64,000 nt of DNA. Source: Asanoa sp. WMMD1127. GTDB taxonomy: Bacteria; Actinomycetota; Actinomycetes; Mycobacteriales; Micromonosporaceae. The translations under genes and the position numbers were made by a program. Numbering within the stretch: position 1 is the first letter of the stretch; each line of letters opens with the position of its first letter. Of the stretch, positions 46,761 through 54,085 are shown piece after piece. The DNA is taken from positions 5,890,001-5,954,000 of the forward strand of contig NZ_JARUBP010000001.1 in the NCBI RefSeq assembly GCF_029626225.1, read 5' to 3'. The notes beneath the pieces were generated by a model that saw nothing but the letters and a program-made list of their open reading frames with translations, was not told where the DNA came from and did no database searches.

Positions 46761-47861
46761 ATGGACCGCTTCCCGCCCACGCCGATGTCCGACCTCGTCG
46801 ACGAGCCGTGCCGCTACGACCTGGCCGAGAGCACGAGCCCGCCGCTGCGGCTGGGCACCCTGCTCACGCCGGCGGTCCGGGACGAGCTCGACCAGCTCGC
46901 CGTCGCCTACGGCACCACGCCCGGCGACGGGCCGCTCCGCGCGCTGATCGCGAAGGACCTCGACGTCGCGGCCGACCAGGTCCTGCTCACCCCGGGCGGC
47001 GTCGCCGGGATGTTCCTGCTGGCCCTCGTCAGCTGCGAGGCCGGCGACCACGCGGTGGTGGCCACGCCCTGCTTCCCGCCGGCCCGTTCGGTGCTGACCT
47101 CGTTGCGGGTCGAGGTCACCGACGTGCCGCTGCGCTTCGACGACGGCTACCGGCTCGACGTGCCGGCCGTCCTCGCCGCCGTGCGGCCCACGACCCGGCT
47201 GGTCTCCGTCGCCTCACCCCAGAACCCGTCGGGCGTACGCATGGCCGCGCGCGACCTGGCCGACCTCGTGGCCGGGGTGGCCGCCGTCGCACCGGACGCG
47301 GTGGTGCTGGTCGACGAGACCTACCGGGACGCGGCGTACGACGACGCGGTGCCACCGTCGGCCGCCACGCTCGGCCCGTCGGTGGTGACCTGCTCCTCGC
47401 TCTCCAAGGCCTACGGCGTGCCCGGCCTGCGGCTCGGCTGGCTGACGGCGACCGATCCCGCCCGCTACGAGCGACTCCGGCGGGCCAAGTTCACCACGCT
47501 GATCACCGGATCGGGCGTCGACGAGCTGCTGGCGGCCGAGGTGCTGCGGCAACGCCGGCGGATCCTCGGCGAACGGCGGACGGTGCTGCGCGACGGGCTG
47601 GCCACCCTGACCGACTGGGCCTCGTCGCGTCCCGAGGTCGAGCTGCTGCGGCCGGACGCCGGCGCCCTGTGCTGCGTGCGACTGCGCCCGTCGGTGTCGC
47701 CGGAGCGCTTCTACGCCGCCCTGCCCGCGCTGGACGTACGCGTGGCCAGGGGATCGTGGTTCTTCGAGTCGGATCGCGTGTTCCGGGTGGGCTTCGGGCA
47801 CCTGCCGCCCGCCGACTTCGCCGCCGCGCTCGAGCGGCTCGGCGAGGCGCTCAGGCCTTGA
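46761..47861 (+). CDS. PLP-dependent aminotransferase class I/II
   Basis: A 366-residue fold-type I aminotransferase. The lysine that binds pyridoxal phosphate is Lys216 in CSSLSKAYGVPGLRLGW. Asn in SPQNPSG and Asp-Glu-Tyr in VLVDETYRDAAY complete the cofactor pocket, and the substrate-carboxylate Arg is probably in FRVGFGH. It is closest in style to amino-acid or aromatic aminotransferases of the HisC/MalY-like group; the substrate is not defined. The 3' end overlaps the remnant MFS gene on the other strand. Confidence 0.9.
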   Translation: MDRFPPTPMSDLVDEPCRYDLAESTSPPLRLGTLLTPAVRDELDQLAVAYGTTPGDGPLRALIAKDLDVAADQVLLTPGGVAGMFLLALVSCEAGDHAVVATPCFPPARSVLTSLRVEVTDVPLRFDDGYRLDVPAVLAAVRPTTRLVSVASPQNPSGVRMAARDLADLVAGVAAVAPDAVVLVDETYRDAAYDDAVPPSAATLGPSVVTCSSLSKAYGVPGLRLGWLTATDPARYERLRRAKFTTLITGSGVDELLAAEVLRQRRRILGERRTVLRDGLATLTDWASSRPEVELLRPDAGALCCVRLRPSVSPERFYAALPALDVRVARGSWFFESDRVFRVGFGHLPPADFAAALERLGEALRP

Positions 47862-48348
47862 CCGTCCCGCCCGCCGCCCGGGCCGCGGCTGCGGTGGCCA
47901 CGTCGGCGCGGTAGGTGCGCCGGGCCCGCACGAGCAGCAGGCCGTTGAGCAGCAGCGGCACCAGCATGAGGAGGAACGCGTCGCGCAGCCCCGCGCCGCG
48001 CCCGCCCGAGCCGCCGAACTCGTCGGCGACGAAGCCGAACGCGATCGGGCCCGCGGCCTCGGCGGCGAGCTGCAGCACGGTGCGGACGCTCTCGGCCCGG
48101 CCCCAGAGCGCGGCGGGGACGATGTCGAGCCGGGCGGCGCCCAACGGCGGGTTGGCGGCGGCGAGGAAGCCCGCGCCGAGCGTGAAGAAGCCGAGCGACA
48201 CCCAGATGTCGGCCGCCACCAGGCCGGGCCGATCGTGAGCGCCAGCAGCCGGATCCGCGCGGTGCGGTCGGCGGGGACCGGCCCGCCGAGAGCCGCCGAC
48301 AACCGGGCGGGCAGCCGGCCCCACACCGCTGCCGCATACCCGTCGGTC
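47851..48348 (-). pseudogene. 3' remnant of an MFS transporter gene with a frameshift
   Basis: The last 122 codons of this frame (from GTG 48219) encode the final helices of a major facilitator (WVSLGFFTLGAGFL ... ARLDIVPAALWGRAESVRT ... FLLMLVPLLLNGLLLV). Going upstream, similarity continues in another frame (PADRTARIRLLALTIGP), and the two join as TIGP-GLVAADIW if one G:C pair is restored in the GGG run at 48226-48228. The first 250-300 residues expected of an MFS protein are absent; the arylamine N-acetyltransferase promoter occupies that place. It is therefore a truncated, frameshifted remnant. The upstream limit is approximate. Confidence 0.7.
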
Positions 48349-48405
48349 CGGCCCCGATGCGCTGGGGGACCGAAAACGTCGTACGCCGGCGGTAGCGTGC
48401 CCGCC

Positions 48406-49266
48406 ATGGTCGACGTCCCCGCCTACCTGCGCCGGCTCGGGCTGCCGGCCGCGCCGCCCAGCGCCGCCGCGCTGGCCGCCATCCACCGCGCCCACGCCGA
48501 GCGCATCGCCTACACCACCTTCGACATCCACCTCGGCCGCACCACGACCGTCGACCCGGCCGAGTCCGCCGACCGGATCGCCCGGCTGGGCCGTGGCGGC
48601 TACTGCTACCACCTCAACGGCGGGCTGTCGGCGCTGCTGACCGCGCTCGGCTACGACGTGCGCTGGCACGTGGGCGGTGTGCAGGGCCACGGTGAGCCCG
48701 AGCCGGTCGGCGCCACCGCCAACCACCTCGTGCTGACCGTGCACGGTCTTCCGACGCCCGAGTGCCCGGCCGGCGTGTGGTTCGTCGACGTCGGTCTCGG
48801 CGACGGCCTGCACGAGCCGGTCCCGCTGGCGCCGGGCCCGATCCGCCAGGGCCCCTACGCGTTCGACCTCGACCGCTCGACGGTCGTGCCCGGCGGCTGG
48901 CGGCTGACCCACGACCCGGTCGGCGCCTTCGTGGGCATGGACTTCGCGGTCGGCGAAGCGGGGCCGGCCGACTTCGCCGCGATGCACACCGAGCTGTCCA
49001 CCTCGCCGACGTCCGGCTTCGTGCGGGTGCTCACCGCACAGCGCCGCCACGCCGCCGGCGCCGACATCCTGCGCGGCCTGACGCTGACCACCGTCACCTC
49101 GACCGGCCCGGCCCGGCGCGAGGTGACCAACCGGGAGGAGTGGTGGGGCATGGTGACCGGCCTGTTCGGCGTGGGTGTCGACGACGTCACCCCGGCCGAA
49201 CGCGCGGCGCTGTGGGACCGCGTCCGCTCGTCCCACGAGGCGTGGGTGGCCGCCGGCCGGGCCTGA
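48406..49266 (+). CDS. Arylamine N-acetyltransferase family protein
   Basis: A 286-residue NAT that transfers acetyl from acetyl-CoA to arylamines or arylhydrazines. The cysteine-protease-like triad is visible in order: Cys67 in GRGGYCYHLNG, His107 in TANHLVLTV and Asp128 in WFVDVGLGD, spaced as in characterised NATs. Length typical. The ATG at 48406 begins MVDVPAYLRRLGLP, matching the family start; the frame extends 5' over the MFS remnant. It is followed 43 bp on by the EEP-family gene. Actinomycete NATs also act on amide-forming steps in natural-product pathways, but none is seen here. Confidence 0.93.
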   Translation: MVDVPAYLRRLGLPAAPPSAAALAAIHRAHAERIAYTTFDIHLGRTTTVDPAESADRIARLGRGGYCYHLNGGLSALLTALGYDVRWHVGGVQGHGEPEPVGATANHLVLTVHGLPTPECPAGVWFVDVGLGDGLHEPVPLAPGPIRQGPYAFDLDRSTVVPGGWRLTHDPVGAFVGMDFAVGEAGPADFAAMHTELSTSPTSGFVRVLTAQRRHAAGADILRGLTLTTVTSTGPARREVTNREEWWGMVTGLFGVGVDDVTPAERAALWDRVRSSHEAWVAAGRA

Positions 49267-49309
49267 GCCCGCGGTTTGGCACCGTCCACGATGGGTAGGC
49301 CGGGTTCCC

Positions 49310-50173
49310 ATGCGAGTTCTCACGGCCAACATCTGGGCGCGCAGCGGCCCCTACGCCGTGCGCGAGCCGCTGCTCCGGCAGGAGCTGGCGTTGCTGGCCG
49401 CGGACGTCGTCGCGCTGCAGGAGGTCGCCGCCGGCGGCGCGGGCGGCAACCAGGCCGCCGAGCTGCTGGGTCCGCTGGGCTACGAGGTCGCCTACGAATA
49501 CCGGGAGGGCGACAACGTCGGCGACCCCGGCATCGCCGTGGCGTCGCGCCATCCGATCGTCGACCGGCGGCTCATCGAGCTTCCGCACGGCGGCGCGGCC
49601 GTCGCCACCCGGATCCAGGCGCCGGAAGGCACGTTCTGGTTCTGCTCCGCCGCGCCCTCGGCCTGGCTGCCGGGCCAGGAAGGGCAGCGGGAGGACGACG
49701 TGCTCGCCCTCGACGAGGCGCTGACCGGCATCGCCGCCGGCGACGACCTGCCGCCGATCCTGGCCGGCGACTTCAACGCGACACCGGACTCGGCCGGCAT
49801 CCGCTTCCTCTGCGGGCTGCAGAGCCTGCGCGGCCGCGACACCGCCTGGTACGACGCGTGGGCGCTGGCCGGCGACGGCGGCCCGGGGCACACGTGGACG
49901 TCCGACAACCTCTACGTGGCGCCGTTCGCGGCCGCGGTCTTCGCACAGCCGACGCACCATCGCCGCATCGACTACGTCTTCGTGGCGGCGCCGACCCGCT
50001 GGCGCCCGCGCGTCGTGGTGCGCTCGTGCCGGGTCGTACTGACCGGCACCACCCAGGCGGCGCCCTCCGACCACTTCGGCGTGCTGGCCGACCTCGACCT
50101 CGACGGCATCGCGCTCGGCGACGGCCGGGGCCTGGAGACCTGGCCCGCGACCGAGGCGACGCTCTGGCCCTGA
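49310..50173 (+). CDS. Endonuclease/exonuclease/phosphatase (EEP) family protein
   Basis: A 287-residue metal-dependent phosphoesterase fold. Active-site motifs appear in order: TANIWA at the start (Asn), VVALQEVAAG (Glu), ILAGDFNATPDS (Asp, Asn), RRIDYVFVA (Asp) and APSDHFGV (Asp-His). No signal peptide, so it is cytoplasmic. The family covers DNA nucleases, inositol phosphatases and sphingomyelinases, and which applies is not evident. The ATG at 49310 is chosen because the conserved first strand begins there; no good ribosome site is visible. It ends before a strong bidirectional terminator. Confidence 0.88.
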   Translation: MRVLTANIWARSGPYAVREPLLRQELALLAADVVALQEVAAGGAGGNQAAELLGPLGYEVAYEYREGDNVGDPGIAVASRHPIVDRRLIELPHGGAAVATRIQAPEGTFWFCSAAPSAWLPGQEGQREDDVLALDEALTGIAAGDDLPPILAGDFNATPDSAGIRFLCGLQSLRGRDTAWYDAWALAGDGGPGHTWTSDNLYVAPFAAAVFAQPTHHRRIDYVFVAAPTRWRPRVVVRSCRVVLTGTTQAAPSDHFGVLADLDLDGIALGDGRGLETWPATEATLWP

Positions 50174-50259
50174 ACCACGCCGTTCCGGCCCGCGACCCGG
50201 CTGCTCCGTCGTCCGCTACGCCGTGCCGACGAGCTGATCCGCTGCCCGCACGGCCGTGC

Positions 50260-50289
50260 GGGCCCCGGTGGCCGATGCCACCGAGGCCC
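50260..50289. terminator. Bidirectional terminator hairpin
   Basis: A 13-bp stem with one mismatch and a CGAT loop (core CGGTGGC/GCCACCG) lies between the convergent EEP and lamin-tail genes. An adjacent perfect 20-bp palindrome at 50244-50263 can form an alternative cruciform that shares bases with it. Confidence 0.7.
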
Positions 50290-50307
50290 GCAGGCGTTCC
50301 TGAGGTG

Positions 50308-50814
50308 TCAGCAGATGACGCGGCTGCGGCCGGCGCGCTCGCGGTAGGTGCACGAGTCGAGCGTGCGACCCCGCGGTCCGCTCAGCGTGGCGGTGTCGCC
50401 GTTGTTGTTCCAGATGTAGCTGCGGCTGTCCCAGAACAGCTGGCGACCCTCGTCCTGGCCGAAGCCGGTGTGCACGACGAGGCGGCCGCCGTCGCCCTGG
50501 ATCCAGACGTTGCCGAAGCGGTAGACGTGGTTCGCCCGGTCGCTGATCGTGTAGCCACGCAGGTTGACGGCCCGGCGGCCGTTGTTGACCAGCGAGATCC
50601 ATTCGGCGTTGCGGCTCGCGTTGGTGCCGGTGTCACGGCCGGGGGAGTCGTACTGGATCGCCGCGATCTGGACGTTGGCGATCGGCCGCTGCGGGCCGCG
50701 GGGGCCACGGTCGCCCGGGTGGTGCGGGTCGGCCGAGGCCGCGCCCGCCGCGCCCGCGAGCACGGCGCCGAAAGCGATCAAGGACGCAGACGCGAGTCCG
50801 ATAAATTTGCGCAT
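50308..50814 (-). CDS. Secreted lamin-tail-domain protein
   Basis: A 168-residue exported protein. The signal peptide is MRKFIGLASASLIAFGAVLA followed by GAAGAASA. After a Pro/Arg/Gly linker comes a lamin tail domain (LTD) of immunoglobulin fold (IAAIQYDSPGRDTGTNASRN, then EWISLVNNGRRAVNLRGYTI and NNNGDTATLSG), ending in a disulphide-capable pair of Cys (DSCTY ... VIC). LTD domains in bacteria sit on secreted or cell-surface proteins, often beside nucleases, and may bind DNA or carbohydrate. The ATG has GGAGG upstream; the preceding open frame has no signal peptide. Single gene. Confidence 0.88.
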   Translation of the reverse strand: MRKFIGLASASLIAFGAVLAGAAGAASADPHHPGDRGPRGPQRPIANVQIAAIQYDSPGRDTGTNASRNAEWISLVNNGRRAVNLRGYTISDRANHVYRFGNVWIQGDGGRLVVHTGFGQDEGRQLFWDSRSYIWNNNGDTATLSGPRGRTLDSCTYRERAGRSRVIC

Positions 50815-51023
50815 GATTCCTGTTTCCTCCGGAGAAGTTCCGTGTGGTGCTGGATGTCCCAATCAAACAGGACAAACACGTCCCCGTCATCAGGAGAAAC
50901 ATGCCTCGGCGTCCGTTTCGTCTGATTCATCCGGTTGCGGTCGCCGGTGCGGGCAGGGCCGGCTGACCGGTCGGCGAGGGCCCTCGGCCGTTAGGGTGGC
51001 GCAGAGCCGGGGGAGGGCAGCGG

Positions 51024-52202
51024 ATGGACTACGAGACCGCGCTGACGTCACTGTTCACGCCGGAGGGTCGCGACGATCCCTACCCGGCGTACGACGTGCT
51101 CCGCGCGCACGCGCCGGCGTTCCAGGCGCTCGACGGCCGCTGGTTCGTCACCACGCACGCGCTGACCAACCGCCTGTTGCGCGACCCCGGCCTGCGGGTC
51201 GCCGACGCCGCTGACTACGACCGGTTCTGGCCGACCTGGCGCGAGAACCGCGGCGTCGCGTCGATCGTGCAGTCCATGCTGATGACCAACGCGCCGGACC
51301 ACACGCGGGTACGCCGTGCGGCCGCCGCCACCTTCACCGCCCGGCGTGTCGCGGCGATGCGGGACGTGATCGCCGGCCTGGTCGAGGAGCTCATCGACGC
51401 GATGCCGGCGCGGGCGGACTTCATGACCGCGTTCGCGTACCCGTTGCCGATCGGGGTCATCTGCGCGCTGCTCGGCGTGCCCGACGCCGACCGGCAGTGG
51501 TTCCGGCAGCGGGCGGCCGACCTGACCGTCGTGCTCGAGCCGATCAGCACGGAGGAGGAGATGCGGCTGGCCGACGTGGCCGGGCGCGAGCTCGAGGACT
51601 ACTTCGTGGGCCTGATCGCCGAGCGCCGCCGGTCGCCGCAGGAGGATCTGACCACCGCCCTGGCCGACGCGGAGCTGACGGGCGCGGAGCTGCTGTCCAA
51701 TGTGGTGCTGCTGCTGGTCGCCGGCTTCGAGACGACGACCAACCTGCTCGGCACGGGCCTGCGCGTGCTGCTGGACGAACCCGCGCAGGCGGCCCGCTTG
51801 CGCGCCGACGCGGACCTCGCGCCGGCCTTCGTCGAGGAGCTGCTGCGGTACGACTCACCGGTGCAGCTCACGTCCCGGTTCGCCGGCGCGGCGCTGGACC
51901 TGGACGGCCTCGCGCTGCCGGCCGGCGCGGAGCTGACGATGCTGCTCGGCTCGGCCAACCGCGACCAGGCCCGCTACCCGGACCCGCACCGCTTCGACCC
52001 CGACCGGCCCAACGTCCAGCCGGTCTCCTTCGGCGGCGGCGCCCACTACTGCCTCGGCGCGCCGCTGGCCCGGCTGGAGGCGCAGGTCGCCTTCCCGCTC
52101 CTGTTGACCCGGCTCCCCGCCCTGACCCTGGCCGGCGAACCCCGCCGCCGCGACCGCCTGGTCCTGCGCGGCTACGCCGAGCTGCCGGTCGCCACCGGTT
52201 AG
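51024..52202 (+). CDS. Cytochrome P450
   Basis: A 392-residue soluble bacterial P450 monooxygenase. The heme-thiolate Cys343 is in FGGGAHYCLGAPLARLE, the oxygen-activating I-helix in LLLVAGFETTTNLLG (acid-Thr pair E-T), and the ExxR motif in EELLRYDSPV with its downstream partner. Length and class are those of CYP105/107-like enzymes that use a ferredoxin; no ferredoxin gene is adjacent. The ATG follows GGGGGAGGGCAGCGG. The TAG stop is formed by the first bases of the palindromic element that follows. The substrate is unknown. Confidence 0.94.
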   Translation: MDYETALTSLFTPEGRDDPYPAYDVLRAHAPAFQALDGRWFVTTHALTNRLLRDPGLRVADAADYDRFWPTWRENRGVASIVQSMLMTNAPDHTRVRRAAAATFTARRVAAMRDVIAGLVEELIDAMPARADFMTAFAYPLPIGVICALLGVPDADRQWFRQRAADLTVVLEPISTEEEMRLADVAGRELEDYFVGLIAERRRSPQEDLTTALADAELTGAELLSNVVLLLVAGFETTTNLLGTGLRVLLDEPAQAARLRADADLAPAFVEELLRYDSPVQLTSRFAGAALDLDGLALPAGAELTMLLGSANRDQARYPDPHRFDPDRPNVQPVSFGGGAHYCLGAPLARLEAQVAFPLLLTRLPALTLAGEPRRRDRLVLRGYAELPVATG

Positions 52203-52365
52203 GGCCTGTCCTGCCGATCAACGCGGCCTGCGACGGGCCCAGCTGCCGCCTGGCGGCGTCCCGGAATCACCCGGATACAACACCGGTATCCGGGTAATTC
52301 CGGGCCACCCCCAGACGACACCTGGACTCCGTCTCGGCTCACGTTGATCGGCAGGACAGGCCCTA
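52200..52365. mobile_element. MITE-like palindromic element supplying the stop codons of both flanking genes
   Basis: A 166-bp element bounded by 24-bp perfect terminal inverted repeats (52200-52223 and 52342-52365; outer end TAGGGCCTGTCC). A second nested repeat of 19 bp with one mismatch (52260-52278 with 52286-52304) surrounds a 7-base loop, and the 36/37 bases between the two repeats are also partly complementary, so the whole can fold into one long hairpin. TA at each end resembles the target duplication of IS630/Tc1-type transposons. It encodes nothing. The TAG of each convergent neighbour lies in its termini. It may also act as a bidirectional terminator. Confidence 0.65.
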
Positions 52366-52692
52366 GCCCAGACGGTCCCGCAGCGCGGCGAGGGGGCCGT
52401 CCCAGTCGCGGGCCAGGGCCGCCAGGAACTGTTGGGCGACCTTCATCGGCCCCGAGTCCAGGCGGTAGCGGACCCGCCGTCGTTCGCCGGGTTCCGCCGT
52501 CACCAGGCCCGCGTCGGCCAGCAGGCCGAGGTGCTTCGCGATGGCCTGGCGCGTGATCGGCAGCTGGGCGGCCAGGTCCGTCGCGGTGGCCGGGCCGCCG
52601 GACGCCAGCGCGGCCAGGATGGCGCGTCGGCTCGGGTCGGCGAGGGCGCTGAAGACCTCCTGCGCCACCGCCTCCAGGTCAGGCTCGGGCAT
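52363..52692 (-). CDS. ArsR-family helix-turn-helix regulator
   Basis: A 109-residue winged-helix repressor. It starts VAQEVFSALADPSRRAILAAL, and the recognition helix region is LAAQLPITRQAIAKHLGLLADAGLV, followed by the wing EPGERRRVRYRLD. There are no metal-binding cysteines, as in the ArsR group paired with SRPBCC/AHSA1 proteins. Its start lies 14 bp inside the 3' end of the SRPBCC gene, so the two are co-transcribed. The palindrome upstream of that gene is the likely operator. Its TAG stop is provided by the adjoining palindromic element. Confidence 0.92.
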   Translation of the reverse strand: MPEPDLEAVAQEVFSALADPSRRAILAALASGGPATATDLAAQLPITRQAIAKHLGLLADAGLVTAEPGERRRVRYRLDSGPMKVAQQFLAALARDWDGPLAALRDRLG

Positions 52693-53113
52693 CGAGGTAG
52701 GCCACCAGCTCGCCCAGTTCCCTCGTCCACCCGTCGTCGTTGCCGGGGAAGGCGGCGCGGTGCTCGGCGTCGGGCAGCTGGGCGAAACCGCTCTCGACCA
52801 TCGTCAGCGTCGTGCCGCCGTCGCGGGGGGTCAGGGTGAACTCCACATAGGTCCGGCGCGGGTCGTCGTCCGGGAGCCCGTAGATGGGCCACGTGTAGCC
52901 GAACACCCTTGGCGGCTCCAGCCGCTCGATGGTCAGCACCGCGGTGTCGCCGCTGTCCCAGGTGAGCGTGGCGTGGCCGCCGACCCGCAGGTCGACCTCG
53001 GCCCGGTTGCCGAACCAGGTGCCGAGCCCGTCGGCGGTCGTCAGGGCGTCCCAGACCCGCTCCGGGGGTTGGGCCAGCTCGATCGTCCGCTCGATCTGGT
53101 CGGGGAATGCCAT
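52679..53113 (-). CDS. SRPBCC/AHSA1-like ligand-binding protein
   Basis: A 144-residue START/AHSA1-fold protein. IERTIELAQPPERVWDALTT at the start and GTWFGNRAEVDLRVGGHATL are typical of the family, as is TYVEFTLTPRDGGTTLTMVE. These proteins bind a small hydrophobic ligand in a helix-grip cavity and commonly pair with ArsR regulators, as here. ATG with GGAGGCGGAC upstream; an upstream extension of the frame overlaps the operator and is rejected. First gene of the operon. Confidence 0.92.
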   Translation of the reverse strand: MAFPDQIERTIELAQPPERVWDALTTADGLGTWFGNRAEVDLRVGGHATLTWDSGDTAVLTIERLEPPRVFGYTWPIYGLPDDDPRRTYVEFTLTPRDGGTTLTMVESGFAQLPDAEHRAAFPGNDDGWTRELGELVAYLDARA

Positions 53114-53126
53114 GTCCGCCTCCGTG

Positions 53127-53146
53127 TGGCAACCGTTCGGTTGCCA
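53127..53146. promoter_or_regulatory. Perfect palindromic operator of the SRPBCC-ArsR operon
   Basis: TGGCAACC and GGTTGCCA are 8-bp perfect arms around GTTC, 14 bp upstream of the SRPBCC start codon. The CAACC-n4-GGTTG core is of the kind bound by ArsR regulators linked to SRPBCC genes, so the co-transcribed ArsR protein probably represses its own operon here. Confidence 0.7.
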
Positions 53147-53201
53147 CCAACGGTAGCGGTGCGGCCCGGGGCGCGCCATCGCGCCCCGGGCCGGGTGCGT
53201 G

Positions 53202-53972
53202 TCAGCCCTCGATCGGGTCGCGCATGCTGCGGCTTCCGACGCCGCAGCTCGGCGCCGACCAGAAGCGGCTCGGGCGGCCGTCGACGTGGGTGTGGTCGTT
53301 GTGGCCGGGGTAACCCGGGCCGAGGATGCCGGCGAAGCCGTGGTTGCGGGCGGCCTGGGCGAACGTGCAGAGCGAGTGCGGGCCGGCGCCGAGGTCGGCC
53401 GCGTCGCCGTAGAGGTGGCGGCTGCTGGTCGCGCCGCCGACCGCGGCGTTGCAGGACTGGCTGCGGAAGCCGCTGGTGACCCGGATCTGCTGGTCGCCCA
53501 GGGCGTGCCGCATCGCCTGCAGCTTCCACATGGTCACCAGGGCGTTGAACCGCGCGGTCGCGGCTGAGACGTTGCCGCCGGCCCAGGTGCTGTTGCAGGT
53601 GTTGAGCTCGGCGTAGGAGAAGTTCACCGGCGTGCAGTCGTTGTCCTGCAGCGCGTAGAGCCGGTTGAACGTGTTGGGGCCGGCGATGCCGTCGGCGGCC
53701 AGGCCGTACGCCTGCTGGAAGCGGATCACCGCGGACCGGGTCGCCGGGCCGAACGCGCCGTCGATGCCGAGAACGCCGCCGGTGCCGGGGTAGCCGGCGA
53801 CCCGGATCTGGAGCTGGCGCACGTCTTCGCCGGACATGCCCTGGGACAGCTGGCGACCCCAGGTGTAGCAGCCGTCGGCCTGCGCGGCGCCGGTGGTGGT
53901 GACCAGGCCGACGGCCGTCGACGCGACGGCCAGTGCGAGCACCGCGAGAGTCTTGGTGAGAAATCGGCGCAT
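53202..53972 (-). CDS. Secreted peptidoglycan-binding M15 peptidase
   Basis: A 256-residue exported protein: signal peptide (MRRFLTKTLAVLALAVASTA to about residue 33), a PG_binding_1 domain (GEDVRQLQIRVAGYPG ... DGAFGPATRSAVIRFQQAYG), then a zinc D-Ala-D-Ala carboxypeptidase-like M15 domain. The zinc ligands are in SSRHLYGDAADLG (His, Asp) and NDHTHVDG (His). It trims or remodels peptidoglycan peptides in the wall. Cysteines suggest disulphides outside the cell. ATG with GGGAGGCGCTTC upstream and a good sigma-70-type promoter. Single gene. Confidence 0.9.
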   Translation of the reverse strand: MRRFLTKTLAVLALAVASTAVGLVTTTGAAQADGCYTWGRQLSQGMSGEDVRQLQIRVAGYPGTGGVLGIDGAFGPATRSAVIRFQQAYGLAADGIAGPNTFNRLYALQDNDCTPVNFSYAELNTCNSTWAGGNVSAATARFNALVTMWKLQAMRHALGDQQIRVTSGFRSQSCNAAVGGATSSRHLYGDAADLGAGPHSLCTFAQAARNHGFAGILGPGYPGHNDHTHVDGRPSRFWSAPSCGVGSRSMRDPIEG

Positions 53973-54016
53973 GAAGCGCCTCCCGTCAAGTGGTGGGGGC
54001 AGCATTGACGGATGGA

Positions 54017-54045
54017 AGTATCTCTATGCTGAGTGGACTCGTCAA
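54017..54045 (-). promoter_or_regulatory. Sigma-70-type promoter of the M15 peptidase gene
   Basis: On the minus strand TTGACG (54045-54040) and GATACT (54022-54017) are separated by 17 bp, with the -10 lying 45 bp before the start codon. The A+T-rich patch stands out from the surrounding GC-rich DNA. Confidence 0.6.
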
Positions 54046-54085
54046 TAATCGCCGGCTAACCTGGCCGGGACGGCGAAAAGCTACA

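Noticed and set aside
53973-54085. A c-di-AMP (ydaO-type) riboswitch upstream of the cell-wall peptidase
   Set aside because: Such switches precede some actinomycete wall-hydrolase genes, but here only about 45 bp separate the -10 from the start codon, too short for the aptamer.
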